Shown: positions 1 through 12,913 of the stretch, one piece after another
Layout of the letters: every line of letters starts with the position of its first letter
Numbering within the stretch: the first letter of the stretch is position 1
Source: Dipylidium caninum
Lineage: Eukaryota; Platyhelminthes; Cestoda; Cyclophyllidea; Dipylidiidae
Direction: 5' to 3'
Assembly (NCBI GenBank): GCA_017562135.1
Contig: QEYB01000377.1
Location: 310,001-374,000, forward strand
Length of the DNA: 64,000 bases
Notes under the pieces: generated by a model
Databases searched by the model: none
Told to the model about the DNA's origin: nothing
The model's input: only the letters and a program-made list of their open reading frames with translations
Program-made: the position numbers and the translations under genes

Positions 1-3000
1 TTCGAAGCCGCGCCAACACCGACATCGACATCGACATCGACATCACGTCACCATCTTCTTCATCTTCAGCACCAACGTCATTATCTCTATTATTTCTATG
101 ATTAATATTCGTATTGCCAGCATTTCGCGTCAGAGCAGGAAGCATTGCTTTGTGAAACGCGAAGAGGTCGCATCGCCCAGCCTCCTCGCCAACGTCACCG
201 TGCAGCACCGCTGACGATGCGGACATCCGGCATCTCACCTTGACGTCGACTTCGTCGTTTGCGTCGTCTGCGTCGTCTGCGTCATCGGCGCAGCACGTGG
301 CGGTGTGGCGTCTCGCTGGCTGCATACGCTGAAAGGCGGGAGGAGAGGGGAAGGGGTGAGGTGTGGGGTGTGAGATACGAGGTGGGGGGGGGGGGTTGAA
401 AAATGGTGCTGAGATGAGCGGGAAAGGGTGTGTCTGTCACACGAGGTCGTGCAGTCGCACCCACACAGCGGTGAAACTAGAGTACACCATCACGCATCCA
501 CGAATCGGATGACATTCACCGCCCAGACGCGGTTCACACATCTCATTCCATCCACGCCATTTGCGGCATCGAAGTCGAAGCAGGAAGGGGAGGAGCCAAC
601 TATCCCCCTCCTAACTCCCCCCACCCCTCCGCTCGAGTTCTCTCCTCTCCTCTCCTCTCCTCTCCTCTCCTCTCCTCTCCTCTCCTCTCCTCTCCTCTCC
701 TCTCCTCTCCTCTCCTCTCCCTCTCCTCTCCTCTACTCTCCTTTCCCTCCTCTCCTCTACTCTCCTTTTCCCTCCTCTCCTCTACTCTCCTTTTCCCTCC
801 TCGCCTTCACACTCTATCGCCCCTCAGTCCTCGACGCCGCCTAACCCTCATTGACCCACTCACCGGCTACCCACGCCACGCCACGCCACGCCACTCCACT
901 CCACGTCACTCCACTCCAGTCCTGCTGGCACCTAACAACCCACTTCTGCACACATGTCACCTCCACGCCCGCTTCACTCGCCTCGCCTCACCTCGTCTCG
1001 TCTCGCCTCCTCATACCGTCATCAAACTCTTCCACTCTCCAACACATTCGTCACTCCACAACACCTCCACCGCGTCCCCACAACACTGCGCTGCAACGAC
1101 ACAAGGACGCAGAGACCCTCCACTGGAGGACGATGGATCGAATGTGGCCGACGTCTCGGCTGCCAACGCAACACCACGTCGCCACGTAACCACTCGCATC
1201 CACCACAAAGCTGAACCATTTCCACATCGCTCCAAACGCCCTCCCCAAGTGCCTCGAGACACTCTCGCGCTTCATCATCTTCCCAGTGATACCCGCCCCA
1301 CGAGACGAGATCGACCCTCCGCTTCGCACATCGGTGAGTGTGTCGCCTGACGTCTACACAACCGCGCAACCCCCCTCGCTCAATCATCCATCTTGTGGCA
1401 GTGGGTGCAGAGAGAGTGCGGGTGTTGGAGCCAAACGACATTGACATTGTACTGCAGTGGAGGTCTTATTCTCCTCGTAACACTCTCAGGCACACAAGGG
1501 AGAGGGGAGCGTTGATGGGGTCGCGTGTGAAGCCCGACTCCGCTAGTTCAAGAATCGGTGGTCGAGGCACACCCGTCCACCACACCCCTCCGCATGACTT
1601 CCTCACCGCTCTGTTGGTTCCCAACCAAGGGGCACAAGTTAGCGTAGTCCGCTTCTCTCTCTCTCTCTCTCTCTCTCTTCCTCGCACTCACTCACTCACT
1701 CACTCACTCACTCACACACATGGCACTCTGCAATGCTGTCGAATCATCATCATGAGTCTCTCGGGCTAGTGTGTGCTTGTCAACTTCCACTTCCACTTCC
1801 ACTTCCACTTCCACTTCGCCATCGGCAATGGCATGTCAACGGCGATTGAGTGAACAAGCCTAATCACTCTGCAACCTGCCTCCTCTTTCCCCTCCGCCTC
1901 CTCCTTCCTACCGCGCCGCAGTCTTCAAGAGGCGACAGCTTTTGTCAATCGCCTCGCCATCGCCCGCGTCTCTCTACACATGCAACAGGATGCATATTTG
2001 GCATCCCCGACCGGCAAACGCCATTGTCTTCGACTACGTCTCTGATTGCATGTTCGTCCTCACGCTCACCCTTGTGCTTTCTTTCGCCGTCCCGATTGAG
2101 ACTTCGACGTTGGAGCTGACGACGACTGTGGCAATGACAGCGATGATGATTTTCATGATTACCATGTAATGCCACCACGACGACGGTTACAATGAGGGGG
2201 AAGAAGACGAAGAAGAAGAAGAAAGATGTAGCCGTGATGGTGGTGATGATGATGATGATGATGATGATTGCGGTGGTGGGTGGTGGTGGTGGTGGTGGTG
2301 GCGGTGGCGGAGGCGGTGACGACGACGTAGACTACGATGACGGCGGTGTCAGAGAATGTAGTGACAGCGACGTCTGTGTTGACAGGGGAATTGTAATTCG
2401 AAAAGGAAAACGTGCACGTCCAAGGGGAGAGGAGAAGCGGAGGCAGACAAGCTGCTCAATGACATCGAGTAGTTGCCTCGAGGCGACTTCACTCTGACAC
2501 CACCTGTGAATCTGGAGTTGACAAACCACTTCAAATCTGCACCACACCACTGCCTCATCGTCTTCCGACTTCTCCATCACCACGCACCAACTCGACTGCA
2601 CAAACCTCTTCACTCCTTCCTCTCGTCTCCACTCTCCGCTCTCCACTCTCCACTCTCCACTCGATCGACGCGGCTGCTCGTTAGCTCGAGAGAAGGCTCA
2701 AGATTGAACGAGGTTGGTCCCAAGTCACCGCGGCTCCAACACGATTCTACCGATTCGGTTAATGCAGCTCTCCTCAAACCAACGTCAACTCGCTCGCGCC
2801 CCCACTCCCGTCCCGTCCCGTCCCGTCCCGTCCTGCCCCCGCCCCCCTCCTCCTCCACCACGACCACGACCACGACCACCACCTCCTTCTCCTCCTCCTC
2901 CTCCTCCTCCTCCTCCTCCACAACGCTTCCATCTCTAACTCGATTACTCTACATTCACCTCCCTTAATTGCGTTACCACCTCCCTGTTTCATTAAATAAG

Positions 3001-3572
3001 TTATAATCACCTCGTTAGAATTCATCAACTCCAATCACTGTCATGCAGTCCCTCACCAGCACGCCCATTGCATGAATCGCCTCATGCCAAGTCCTTGCCC
3101 GATCTAAACACCACGAGTCCCTTCGCGCCTCGCAGACAGACCTACCGTGTGCCGGCGAGGCGAGGCGCCTCTATCGCAATGTGCCCTCTCTCGTGAATGT
3201 GGTGATGCCGGTCACTTGGTCACTGAGTCACAAACCTCCGCTTTCTCAACCGCCGACCGTTAGATGATGACCAACTGCACACCCCGCCCCCAACCCTCCG
3301 AGGCTATCGTGTTGAAACGAGGCCGAGGCAAAGGGGAAGGATCGCATTCTCGTGCGTTACTTCAAATGCTTCCCATTACACTTCCTCTGTCTGAGTGGTC
3401 TGAGTGCACAGTCGCCCCTTCCCTTCGATTGGTCAATTGGAGGATGGCTGCTCTTTCAATCCAATTGCACTTCGGTAGTCTACGTGGACTACCGATGGCC
3501 TTCCAGTGTTGATTCGTGGAATTATGGGTGGAGTAATATTGCCTGATTACCGCCGTCTGGCTTATGTGCTTT
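1..3572 (+). repeat. Left arm of giant inverted repeat IR1
   Basis: This stretch reappears as its reverse complement at 4842-8363: position 1 pairs with 8363 and the inner ends are near 3572 and 4842. By eye about 95% of bases match in the stretches I compared; microsatellite tracts differ in length. The window starts inside the arm, so the outer end may lie further left. The arm is GC-rich and built of low-complexity blocks: a (CTCTC)n tract, (CT)n, CACT repeats, an ACTTCC hexamer array, GGT and TCC triplets. The open frames here are low-complexity and mirrored in the other arm, and I support no gene. Confidence 0.93.
639..737. repeat. (CTCTC)n pentanucleotide tract
   Basis: About 100 bp of pure pyrimidine built from a 5-bp CTCTC unit, followed by degraded copies to about 800. 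Its complement (GAGAG)n is in the other IR1 arm at about 7630-7740. Confidence 0.9.
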
Positions 3573-4841
3573 TGATGATACTATTTAAGACGCAAATAAG
3601 GCATCTTGGTGTTGACGAGGAGGCGAATTTAGCCAGCTATATAAGCCATAAACATTGTCACAATTTTATGACGTGACCATAGCGGTAGGAGCTTTCTCGC
3701 CTTGATTCGCAATAATAACAAACACCTCTTTTTATCTCACTTGGAATGCAGATCCACGTTACCTTTCAACATAATGGAGGAAATTTGATTGTCCCTCCTA
3801 GCATATAGTTTCGGAGGCTCCTCGGCTTTCGCTAAAAGTTTCTTTGATCAGTTTGTGCGATAATTTGCATGGGTGCCAATGGGCCCGTTTAGGTGAAAGT
3901 TGGAGATGATTATGACCTCCGCTAACACTATCGGTGGGACGATTTCCTGCAAAACCACATCGGAAACTGGCCATGTGCTGTTATAATTATCATGAATAAC
4001 ATTATTTAAAATACTAAAATACTCTATTTGAGCTTCAAAAGTCGCCGACTATGCCTTCACTGCTAACCTCCGACCATATCAGATTATTTTTCCTCATAGA
4101 AATTTTGATAATTTGGCTTCCCTGTAGCACTTCCACGCCGATAGGTTATTATTGTATTCTGAATCACGGAGTCAGAATGGGTTTATCATATCGATAAAGA
4201 TTACTTCTCGTTCATTTTTTAAACTAAACACTCTTGTGTTTAATAAGACGGTAGTCAGAGCGGAGTGTGTAAGAACTTCGTGATCAAGGCTTTGAGTCTA
4301 CAGAGAGAGAAGGTAGGAGTGTCGAAAATTCTTCAAAGTTTTTGCGTGACTACTCCAGCGTTAAAGCAGGTCGCCAACGATTTGGGTTGTATGGTAACAC
4401 AAAGTCACTAATAAAAGCGTTGTTTTGCGTCATCGACAGAGTGACAATAGACTCTTCAAGCAGCCGACGTATACAGTTTTGGCGAAAAGACGAAAATCAA
4501 ATTAGTATCCGTCAAAAGAAAAACCGTAAATCGACAGAGATGCAATAGTTAAATGTAAGTGGCATCCCGATTGACAGCGTTGTGAAACAGAAGTAAAATT
4601 GAATACACAAATAATACCGAAACTACGCAGTCGCAAGGCTCGTTTTCGAAGTAGGAATGAAAAAGGGGTAGCCAATCAGACGCGAAGAAAAATTATTGCC
4701 CGACGATAAATCGGTTGATCACAGTTTGCGCATTCCTAACCTTCTTTTACGTCAAGAAACATCATAAATAAAACATCCTGCCTTGTAGCAAAGGCAATTA
4801 ACATGGTAGTATGTCAGTGGGTCTTGCTTCAAGAAGAATGG
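3573..4841. other. Loop between the IR1 arms, no gene seen
   Basis: A 1.27-kb unique, more AT-rich stretch separates the two IR1 arms. It lacks the simple repeats of the arms. The longest open frame (68 codons at 4342-4548, plus) has no recognisable motif. If IR1 is a fold-back element, any enzyme gene would be expected here, and none is present. Confidence 0.7.
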
Positions 4842-7800
4842 AAGCACATAAGCCAGACGGCGGTAATCAGGCAATATTACTCCACCCATAATTCCGCGAA
4901 TCAACACTGGAAGGCCATCGGTAGTCCACGTAGACTACCGAAGTGCAATTGGATTGAAAGAGCAGCCATCCTCCAATTGACCAATCGAAGGGAAGGGGCG
5001 ACTGTGCACTCAGACCACTCAGACAGAGGAAGTGTAATGGGAAGCATTTGAAGTAACGCACGAGAATGCGATCCTTCCCCTTTACCTCGGCCTCGTTTCA
5101 ACACGATAGCCTCGGAGGGTCGGGGGCGGGGTGTGCAGTTGGTCATCATCTAACGGTCGGCGGTTGAGAAAGCGGAGGTTGTGACTCAGTGACTGAGTGA
5201 CCGGCATCAGCACATTCACGAGAAAGGGCATTGCAATAGGGGCGCCTCGCCTCACCCGCACACGGTAAGTCTGTCTGTGAGGCGCGAAGGGACTCGTTGA
5301 TGTCAGATTGGGGAAGGACTTGCCATGAGGCGACTGCGCACAATGGGTGTACTGGTGAGGGCTCCATGACAATGATTGGAGTTGATGAATTCTAACGAGG
5401 TGATTATAACTTGTTTAATGAAACGGGGAGGTAACGCAATTAAAGGAGGCGAATGTAGAATAATCGAGTTAAAGATGGAAGTGTTGTGGGGGAGCAGGAG
5501 GAGGAGGAGGAGGAGGAGGAGAAGGAGGTGGTGGTCGTGGTCGTGGTCGTGGTGGAGGAGGAGGGGGGCGGGGGCAGGACGGGGACGGGACGGACGGGAC
5601 GGGAGTGGGGGCGCGAGCGAGTTGACGTTGGTTTGAGGAGAGCTGCATTAACCGAATCGGTAGAATGGTGTTGGAGCCACAGTGACTTGGGACCAACCTC
5701 GTTCATTCCTTGCGCCTTCTCTCGAGCTAACGAGCAGCCGCGTCGATCGAGTGGAGAGTGGAGAGTGGAGAGCGGAGAGTGGAGACGAGAGGAAGGAGTG
5801 AAGAGGTTTGTGCAGTCGAGTTGGTGCGTGGTGATGGAGAAGTCGGAAGACGATGAGGCAGTGGTGTGGTGCAGATTTGAAGTGGTTTGTCAACTCCAGA
5901 TTCACAGGTGGTGTCAGAGTGAAGTCGCCTCGAGGCAACTACTCGATGTCATTGAGCAGCTTGTCTGCCTCCGCTTCTCCTCTCCCCTTGGACGTGCACG
6001 TTTTCCTTTTCGAATTACCATTCCCTGTCAACACAGATGTTGCCGTCACTACATTCTCTGACACCGCGTCATCGTAGTCTACGTCGTCGTCACCGCCTCC
6101 GCCACCGCCACCACCACCACCACCACCCCACCACACCACCACAATCATCATCATCATCATCATCATCACCACCATCACGGCTACATCTTTCTTCTTCTTC
6201 TTCTTCTTCTTCCCCCTCATTGTAACCGTCGTCGTGGTGGCATTACATGGTAATCATGGAAATCATCATCGCTGTCATTGCCACAGTCGTCGTCAGCTCC
6301 AACATCGAAGTCACAATCGGGACGGTGAAAGAAAGCACAAGGATGAGCGTGAGGACGAACATGCAATCATGGACGTAGTGGAAGACAATGGCGTTTGCCG
6401 GTCGGGGATGCCAAATATGCATCCTGTTGCATGTGTAGAGAGACGCGGGCGATGGCGAGGCGATTGACAAAAGCTGTCGCCTCTTGAAGACTGCGCGCGG
6501 TAGGAAGGAGGAGGCGGAGGGGAAGAGGAGGCAGGTTGCAGAGTGATTAGGCTTGTTCACTCAATCGCCCGTTGACATGCCATTGCCGATGGCGAAGTGG
6601 AAGTGGAAGTGGAAGTGGAAGTGGAAGTTGACAAGCACACACTAGCCCGAGAGACTCATGATGATTGATTCGACAGCATTGCAGAGTGCCATGTGTGTGA
6701 GTGAGTGAGTGAGTGAGTGAGTGCGAGGAAGGGAGAGAGAGAGAAGCGCACTCCGCTAACTTATGCCACTTGGTTGGGAACCAACAGGGCGGTGAGGAAG
6801 TCATGCGGAGGGTTGTGGTGGACGGTGTGCCTCGACCACCGATCCTTGAACTGGCGGAGTCGGGCTTCACACGCGACCTCATCAACGCCCTCTTCACTGT
6901 GTGCCTGATAGTGTTACGAGGAGAATAAGACCTCCACTGCATTACAACGTCATGTCGTTTGGCCCCAACACCCTCACTCTCTCTGCACCCACTGCCACAC
7001 GATGGATGATTGATTGAGCCAGGGGGTTGCGTGGTTGTTTAGACGGCAGGCGACACACTCACCAATGTGCGAGGTGCAGGGCCGATCTCGTCTCGTGGGG
7101 CGGGTATCGTTGGGAAGATGATGAGACGCGAGAGTGTCTCGAGGCACTTGTGGAGACCATTTGGAGCGATGTGAAAATGCTTCAGCTTGGTGGGGGAGGC
7201 GAGTGGTGACGTGGTGTAGCGTCGGTAGCCGAGACGTCGACCACATTCGATCCATCGTCCTCCAGGGGAGGTGTCTCTGTGTTCTTGTGTCGTTGCATCG
7301 CAGTGTTGTGAGGACTCGGTGGAGACGTTGTGGAGTGAAGAATGTGGTGGAGAGTGGAAGAGTTAGATGAGGGTACGGCGAGGCGAGGCGAGGGAAGACG
7401 AGACGAGGCGAGTGGAGCAGCGCGGAGGTGACAGGTGTGCAGAAGTGGGTTGTTAGGTGCCAGCAGGACTGGAGTGGAGTGACGTGGAGTGGAGTGGCGC
7501 GGCGTGGCGTGGCGTGGCGTGGGTAGCCGGTGAGTGGGTCAATGAGGGTTAGGCGGCGTCGAGGACTGAGGGGCGATAGAGTGTGAAGGCGAGGAGGGAA
7601 AAGGAGAGTAGAGGAGAGGAGGGAAAAGGAGAGTAGAGGAGAGGAGAGGAGAGGAGAGGAGAGGAGAGGAGAGGAGAGGAGAGGAGAGGAGAGGAGAGGA
7701 GAGAGAGAGGAGAGGAGAGGAGAGGAGAGGAGAGGAGACTCGAGCGGAGGGGGTGGGGGGAGTTAGGAGGGGATAGTTGGCTCCTCCCCTTCCTGCTTCG

Positions 7801-8363
7801 ACTTCGATTGCCGCAAATGGCGTGGATGGAATGAGATGTGTGAACCGCGTCTGGGCGGTGAATGTCATCCGATTCGTGGATGCGTGATGGTGTACTCTAG
7901 TTTCACCGCTGTGTGGGTGCGACTGCACGACCTCGTGTGACAGACACACCCTTTCCCGCTCATCTCAGCACCATTTTTCAACCCCCCCCCCCCCCACCTC
8001 GTATCTCACACCCCACACCTCACCCCTTCCCCTCTCCTCCCGCCTTTCAGCGTATGCAGCAAGCCAGACGCCACAACGCCACGTGCTGCGCCGAGGACGC
8101 AGACGAGGCAGACGACAAAGTCAACGTCAAGGTGAGATGCCGGATGTCCGCATCGTCAGCGGTGCCGCACGGTGGGGTTGGCTGGAGGAGGCTGGCGATG
8201 CGACCTCTTCGCGTTCACACACAATGCTTCCTGCTCTGACGCGAAATCCTGGCAATACGAATGCTAATCATAAAAATAATAGACATGTTAGAGATAATGG
8301 TATTGGTGGTGATGGTGCTGAAGATGAAGAAGATGGTGATGTCGGTGTTGGCGCGGCTTCGAA
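4842..8363 (-). repeat. Right arm of giant inverted repeat IR1
   Basis: Reverse complement of 1-3572, with the same order of blocks reversed: GGA triplets near 5500-5575, CCA/TCA triplets near 6100-6175, GGAAGT hexamers near 6595-6630, GAGTGAGT near 6700-6722 and a (GAGAG)n tract near 7630-7740. Scattered substitutions and tract-length differences against the left arm argue against a simple duplicated-read artefact. No gene is supported. Confidence 0.93.
7630..7740. repeat. (GAGAG)n pentanucleotide tract
   Basis: About 110 bp pure purine tract with a 5-bp unit, the mirrored counterpart of the CTCTC tract at 639-737. The two tracts differ in length, as expected for a slipping microsatellite inside duplicated arms. 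Confidence 0.9.
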
Positions 8364-11300
8364 TGAAAAGGAAAGTGATGCTAATGTGAGGCGAGACGAG
8401 GACAGTGTGTTGTCAGCGCCAGTCGGTGCCAGTCGGTGCCTCGAGTGGCCACGTTGCAAGTGGACTGGGCGGAGGGGACCGGTGGGGTGGTGCGGTGGTG
8501 CGGTGGTGCGGTTGTGCGGTGGTGCGGTTGTGCGGACGTGAGGAAGGGGCGGCAAGGAGTGCAGGAGTGCAGGAGGGCAGAAGGGCAGGAGGACAGGAGG
8601 ACAGGAGGACAGGAGGACAGGAGGAGGACAGGAGAGTGGGAGGAGAGGACGTTACACCGCACTCAGTCAGTTTGGAGGTGGGTGCGACTGGTGCGAGTGG
8701 TGCGACTGGTGCGAGTGCGATATGGCAGATGCGAGCAGTCAGATATCAACTGCCGCGTCGACCGTGTTGTCGAATCACCGAGGCGTCGTGGTGATGATGT
8801 GTCACTGGTGGAGCGAGAGAGGGTGCGAGTGTAGGCGTAGAACAGACGGAGCTGTGTGGATGTTGTGCAGGAGAGAGTCGTAGGTAGGCTAGAATTCACG
8901 CACACACCCAAGGTGGAAGGACCGAGGAGAGAACCAAGGGATGAGAGAGGGATGAACCGAGTGGTCCCGTCACTCGGCTTCCACGTCTACATGGAAGCGA
9001 GTGCTTCGTCGGTGCTCGCAGGATACGCTTTCGAACGCACACATCAACCACGTGCCCATGGGAGTGGGTGTGGTGAGAGGAGTGTCTGCATGTGTTCCTG
9101 TGACTGTTCTTCGGTCGTTTTGTGCATGTGCGTGCTTGTGTGTGTGTGTGTGTGCGTACACGCATTCGGCGTTTCCGCCACGTGGTGCCTCGTTTCTCCA
9201 TGCAGTTTCTGCTCCAGTCGGCGGCATAAGTTGGTGGTGCGGAGTGGGACGACGCGATTTCGCGCGTCCACTCGAGTCGACGTGCGCCAGGATCGGTTGA
9301 AAGAGTCGGGCGCTTTGTCCCCTCACCCGTTTCCACCGAGGGCGCACATGGAAGGTGACTTGTTCGAGACCATGCGACTGGTGCATGGCATGTGTCGGCT
9401 TCACGTCGGGTCAGACATGGCGAGAAAGGCGAGTCGACCGCCTTTCTCGTGTTGGTGGAAGTGAGTGCATTGTCCACTGGCCTCCTTTCATCCACCCACT
9501 TCTACTGCCTCTTCCTTCCTCTCTTCCTTCCTCTCTGCCTTCCTCCTTCCCGTCCCTCGCTCCCTCCCCTTCTCCCTCCCGCTCTCATCACCCAAGGCAG
9601 CCAACCCCTCTCCGCCCCAAACGACGCGAAGAGAAGAGACGAGAAGAAGAGAGAGCCCACGTGACACGAGGTGAAGTGAAACGAAGAAGACGAAGTCCAA
9701 CTTTCTGTCAATTCATGGGCGTTGGGATCTTTTTGTGGAAGCGTTCTCTCGGAACCCACGCTGGTCCGCCGTTTGACGAGTCGTGGTTGTCCTCTGGTTG
9801 TTGCCTTGGCTGTGCGAAGCCTCCCACTCCTCCACTGCGTTAAGTCGACCTTTTTAGCGCAAATCCCTTTTTTATTTTTTTACTTTTTTTTCACTCCATA
9901 AACCTCCAAACTCCGCTCTTCTTTGTGTGCAGGCCTTGCCTCACTGCTGCATTTTTATGGTACTCCTCACTCTCGCCTTCAACCTATCTCTTTGATTAAA
10001 ATCTCATTGGCAAAATCGGTCTCCTTTTCACTCTTCATTATCACTTGTCAAATGCTAATATTATTAAATGCATTTCCTCCAACAAAATTGTGTTGAATTT
10101 TATCTCTCTTCCTCATTGGTAGCGTAGAGTCCCGCCGGAATGGTCTCGGACACCATCGACACTCCTCAATCCCCCTCCGTTTGTCATCTCAACTTCCTCC
10201 CGATGTCGACGAATTCATTCGCTAAGCTCTCCATTCCCACCCCAAACGAGGAATAACTAGACACTCATTTCGAATTACTCACGAGATACCAAATGATAGC
10301 TCCGCCTTCCACCTTCCCTCCACAACCTCCCAAACCGGGATTTGCACAGTGAATGCCGATCCACCCACGACAATTCACTGGAGTCATCAGCGTCAAATGG
10401 CGTCGAGGAATCTCCACGCCTTGCTCCTCGTCATCCGCAAAACCTGGTACACGTTTCGGTCCTTTACATTACATTACATTACACCCCGCACCTGTCATTT
10501 TTAAATAAAACCTTTCTTTACCCCACACAAGGCAATGACCTAACAAGTCAGAATGGAGGGGAAGAAGGAGAGGTGAGCCGACACAGGCACCTTTTGAAGT
10601 CGTGAAATTCATCATTAAACCACGAGATAGGCTGGGGTAATCGAGGAGAGTGATGAGGATTGAAATAGCACAATTTCCCCTCACAGAGGAACGTTTTTGT
10701 CGCGTGCACAATTCTCGTCTCATTTCCTTCTCTATGCCTCCTTTCCCCTCGCCGCCAAATTGCATTTTGCATATCTGTTTAATTTTTTTGAAGTGGTCGT
10801 TTATAGTTGGGAATTTTATGGGATACTTCACTGTCAGGCCATAAAACCCCAACTTTATGACAAAAAGGGGAGAAGGTGTACATTGGGAAATCGATTGACA
10901 CTGTCCGTAACAATTCATCCCCACATAAAATTCCCATTTTGTGCTTTGCGTAGACTCCGCACACTTTTCAGCCCACTCAAAGTTCTCCTTTTACTCGATT
11001 TTGTGATTTTTCACTTTCGGATATTTGGTGATCAAGTTACTCGATTTCCACGTAAAAGGCACACATGACGCCGTTATTTGATAGCTTTGTTTCTCAACAG
11101 GGGCGAAAAATTTGTCACAAAGTGGGAAATTCTGTAGTCGGCACAGGCACATTACGCGAGGGGGGGGAGCGAGGGGCGGAGGTGAGCAGGGGGATCCTTC
11201 TTCACCATACCAGTTGAATTATAATGCACTAATTTCCCCGAGGACCGTCGGGCGTACTTTAGACAATTATACGAGCGTCTGAGCGCCTCCTCCGTCCTCC

Positions 11301-12913
11301 CAAGCCGACATTAACGTCGGCAACCGCCACTTTCGCAAGGCGTCTACTTCAAAGGCGGCCCCTCGAGTGGTCGCGGTAAAAGGACACCGACTGAGTCAAG
11401 GTGGCCCCAGCGACAGAGATTTATGAGACCAGTGAATAATGAGACCATCTTATGTTTCAAATATTCTCCCAATATTTGCCAGCGATATCAATTCCACTGA
11501 TGAGAAAGGTGACCGGTGCAGTTGGTAGTTTGTATTGTGTTTTCCAAAGTTGTCACGCCTCTTATTTAAGTGACTCCGGGTCGAATCTCCAAAGCCGTGC
11601 ACATAATTCAGAGCACGCGCGTTACATGGGCCCGAAAAGTGGGACAACTTTCTCTATTTCTCCACTCCGATTGGTCAATTAAGTAAATGCCAGTTCTATC
11701 ATCGCCCTAGCACAGTTGACGATCGATTTTCGCTTTTCAATCGATTTCCTTTTGCGATACAATTATTGGAAAACTCTGACAGTGATTGAAGGTGTGGCAT
11801 GACATAAAATTTATTGGGGAGACGTAACAACAAGGAAATAGAGAGTCCATATGAAAAAGGGGCAGCAGTTTTGATTTCTCGAAACAATTGTTCTCAATAG
11901 TTACCTGTTGCCAAAGGTCAAGTAACGAGCTCGATTGACTCCCACTCAAGACTGACAATGCCAAAAGCTCACTTATTTGAATATGTCCCTCCCGACAAAG
12001 TCATTAATCCAGATGTGAGGGAGGCGACTTGGTTGGGGGCCTCCGCTATCAGGATTTATCGGCTATCCTGAATGTTTGAAGAGGACTTTGGGAAAGTGGG
12101 ATGTACAAAGACGCCCATTCCGTGTGGGTGATAGATGGGACTGAAATTAAAGTGTAGTCTGTATACGCACGCGCATGCCAGCTGGATGCATTTGTGACTG
12201 GCGCGACACAATTAATGAGACTGTGTTTTCAAGGTCTACTCGAACTATTCAGCCACTTACAACACTCGGTAGGGCAACAAAGCCCCTCACGAGTGGTGCT
12301 TTGTTCCTTCCTTCCTCTCCATAGTCAACACTTAAATCATTTACTATTTAATGGACTCAAATTCGCCCGTCAAAGGCCATTTGGGCGCAGGGAACATGGA
12401 ATAAGAATATGATATGGAAAAGACGCGTAATCCTTTTTTGCGAGATGCGAGGAGGTGTACATTTGAAATAAAACATAATGTTTGAGAGAATTTGGTTAAC
12501 ACTGGGCTCAACACGACAACATTTGCCATTCACACACGAACAGATCCGATTTCACTCAGTGAGAACACTTTTGTACTATTTCGTGTTCCAACTGCCAGAT
12601 TGAGAAATTCGCCGAGATTCTTGAGCATTCTTGCTCACGAAGAGACCAAGTGATAGGCGCAGTAAAACAAAACGATTTTTGTTGTTGATTAGAGTGTTTT
12701 TGAGAAATAGAGTTGAAACAACGAACCCACAGTAGAGATTTATGGCCCCCACAAAAAATCTGGGTCGAGGAATGAGTCAAATTTCGGATGATTTGACCTC
12801 ACCAACGTAGTAACCAACATTTTTCTTAGGCTATCCGTTCTTTTTTTAACATAAAAGTCTTAGTCCTCACCCATGGTGCACAAGCTCTAAGAGAACGTCT
12901 ACCAACACCTCAT
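8364..12913. other. Intergenic region with minisatellites, no gene supported
   Basis: This 4.5-kb stretch lies between IR1 and IR2. It holds GTGGTGCGG-type repeats (about 8480-8537), an 8-bp GGAGGACA minisatellite (about 8587-8632), GTGCGA repeats (about 8688-8716), a (GT)n tract (about 9135-9155) and a pyrimidine-rich block (about 9490-9600). The longest open frames, 202 codons at 8856-9464 (plus) and 199 codons on the opposite strand of the same stretch, are rich in Cys/Val/His runs from dinucleotide repeats and look non-coding. From about 9850 on it is AT-richer with no recognisable exon. Confidence 0.6.
8587..8632. repeat. GGAGGACA minisatellite
   Basis: Several tandem copies of an 8-bp unit, flanked by GTGGTGCGG and GTGCGA repeat clusters. 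Confidence 0.85.

Noticed and set aside
428..2967. Many open frames of 60-164 codons in the IR1 left arm, duplicated at 4901-8240
   Set aside because: Duplication follows from the inverted repeat. Translations are Ser/Pro/His or Glu/Val homopolymers from triplet repeats, without conserved motifs.
8856..9495. Overlapping open frames of about 200 codons on both strands
   Set aside because: They are full of Cys/Val and Thr/His runs produced by (GT)n and similar repeats, overlap on opposite strands, and have no domain or splice context.
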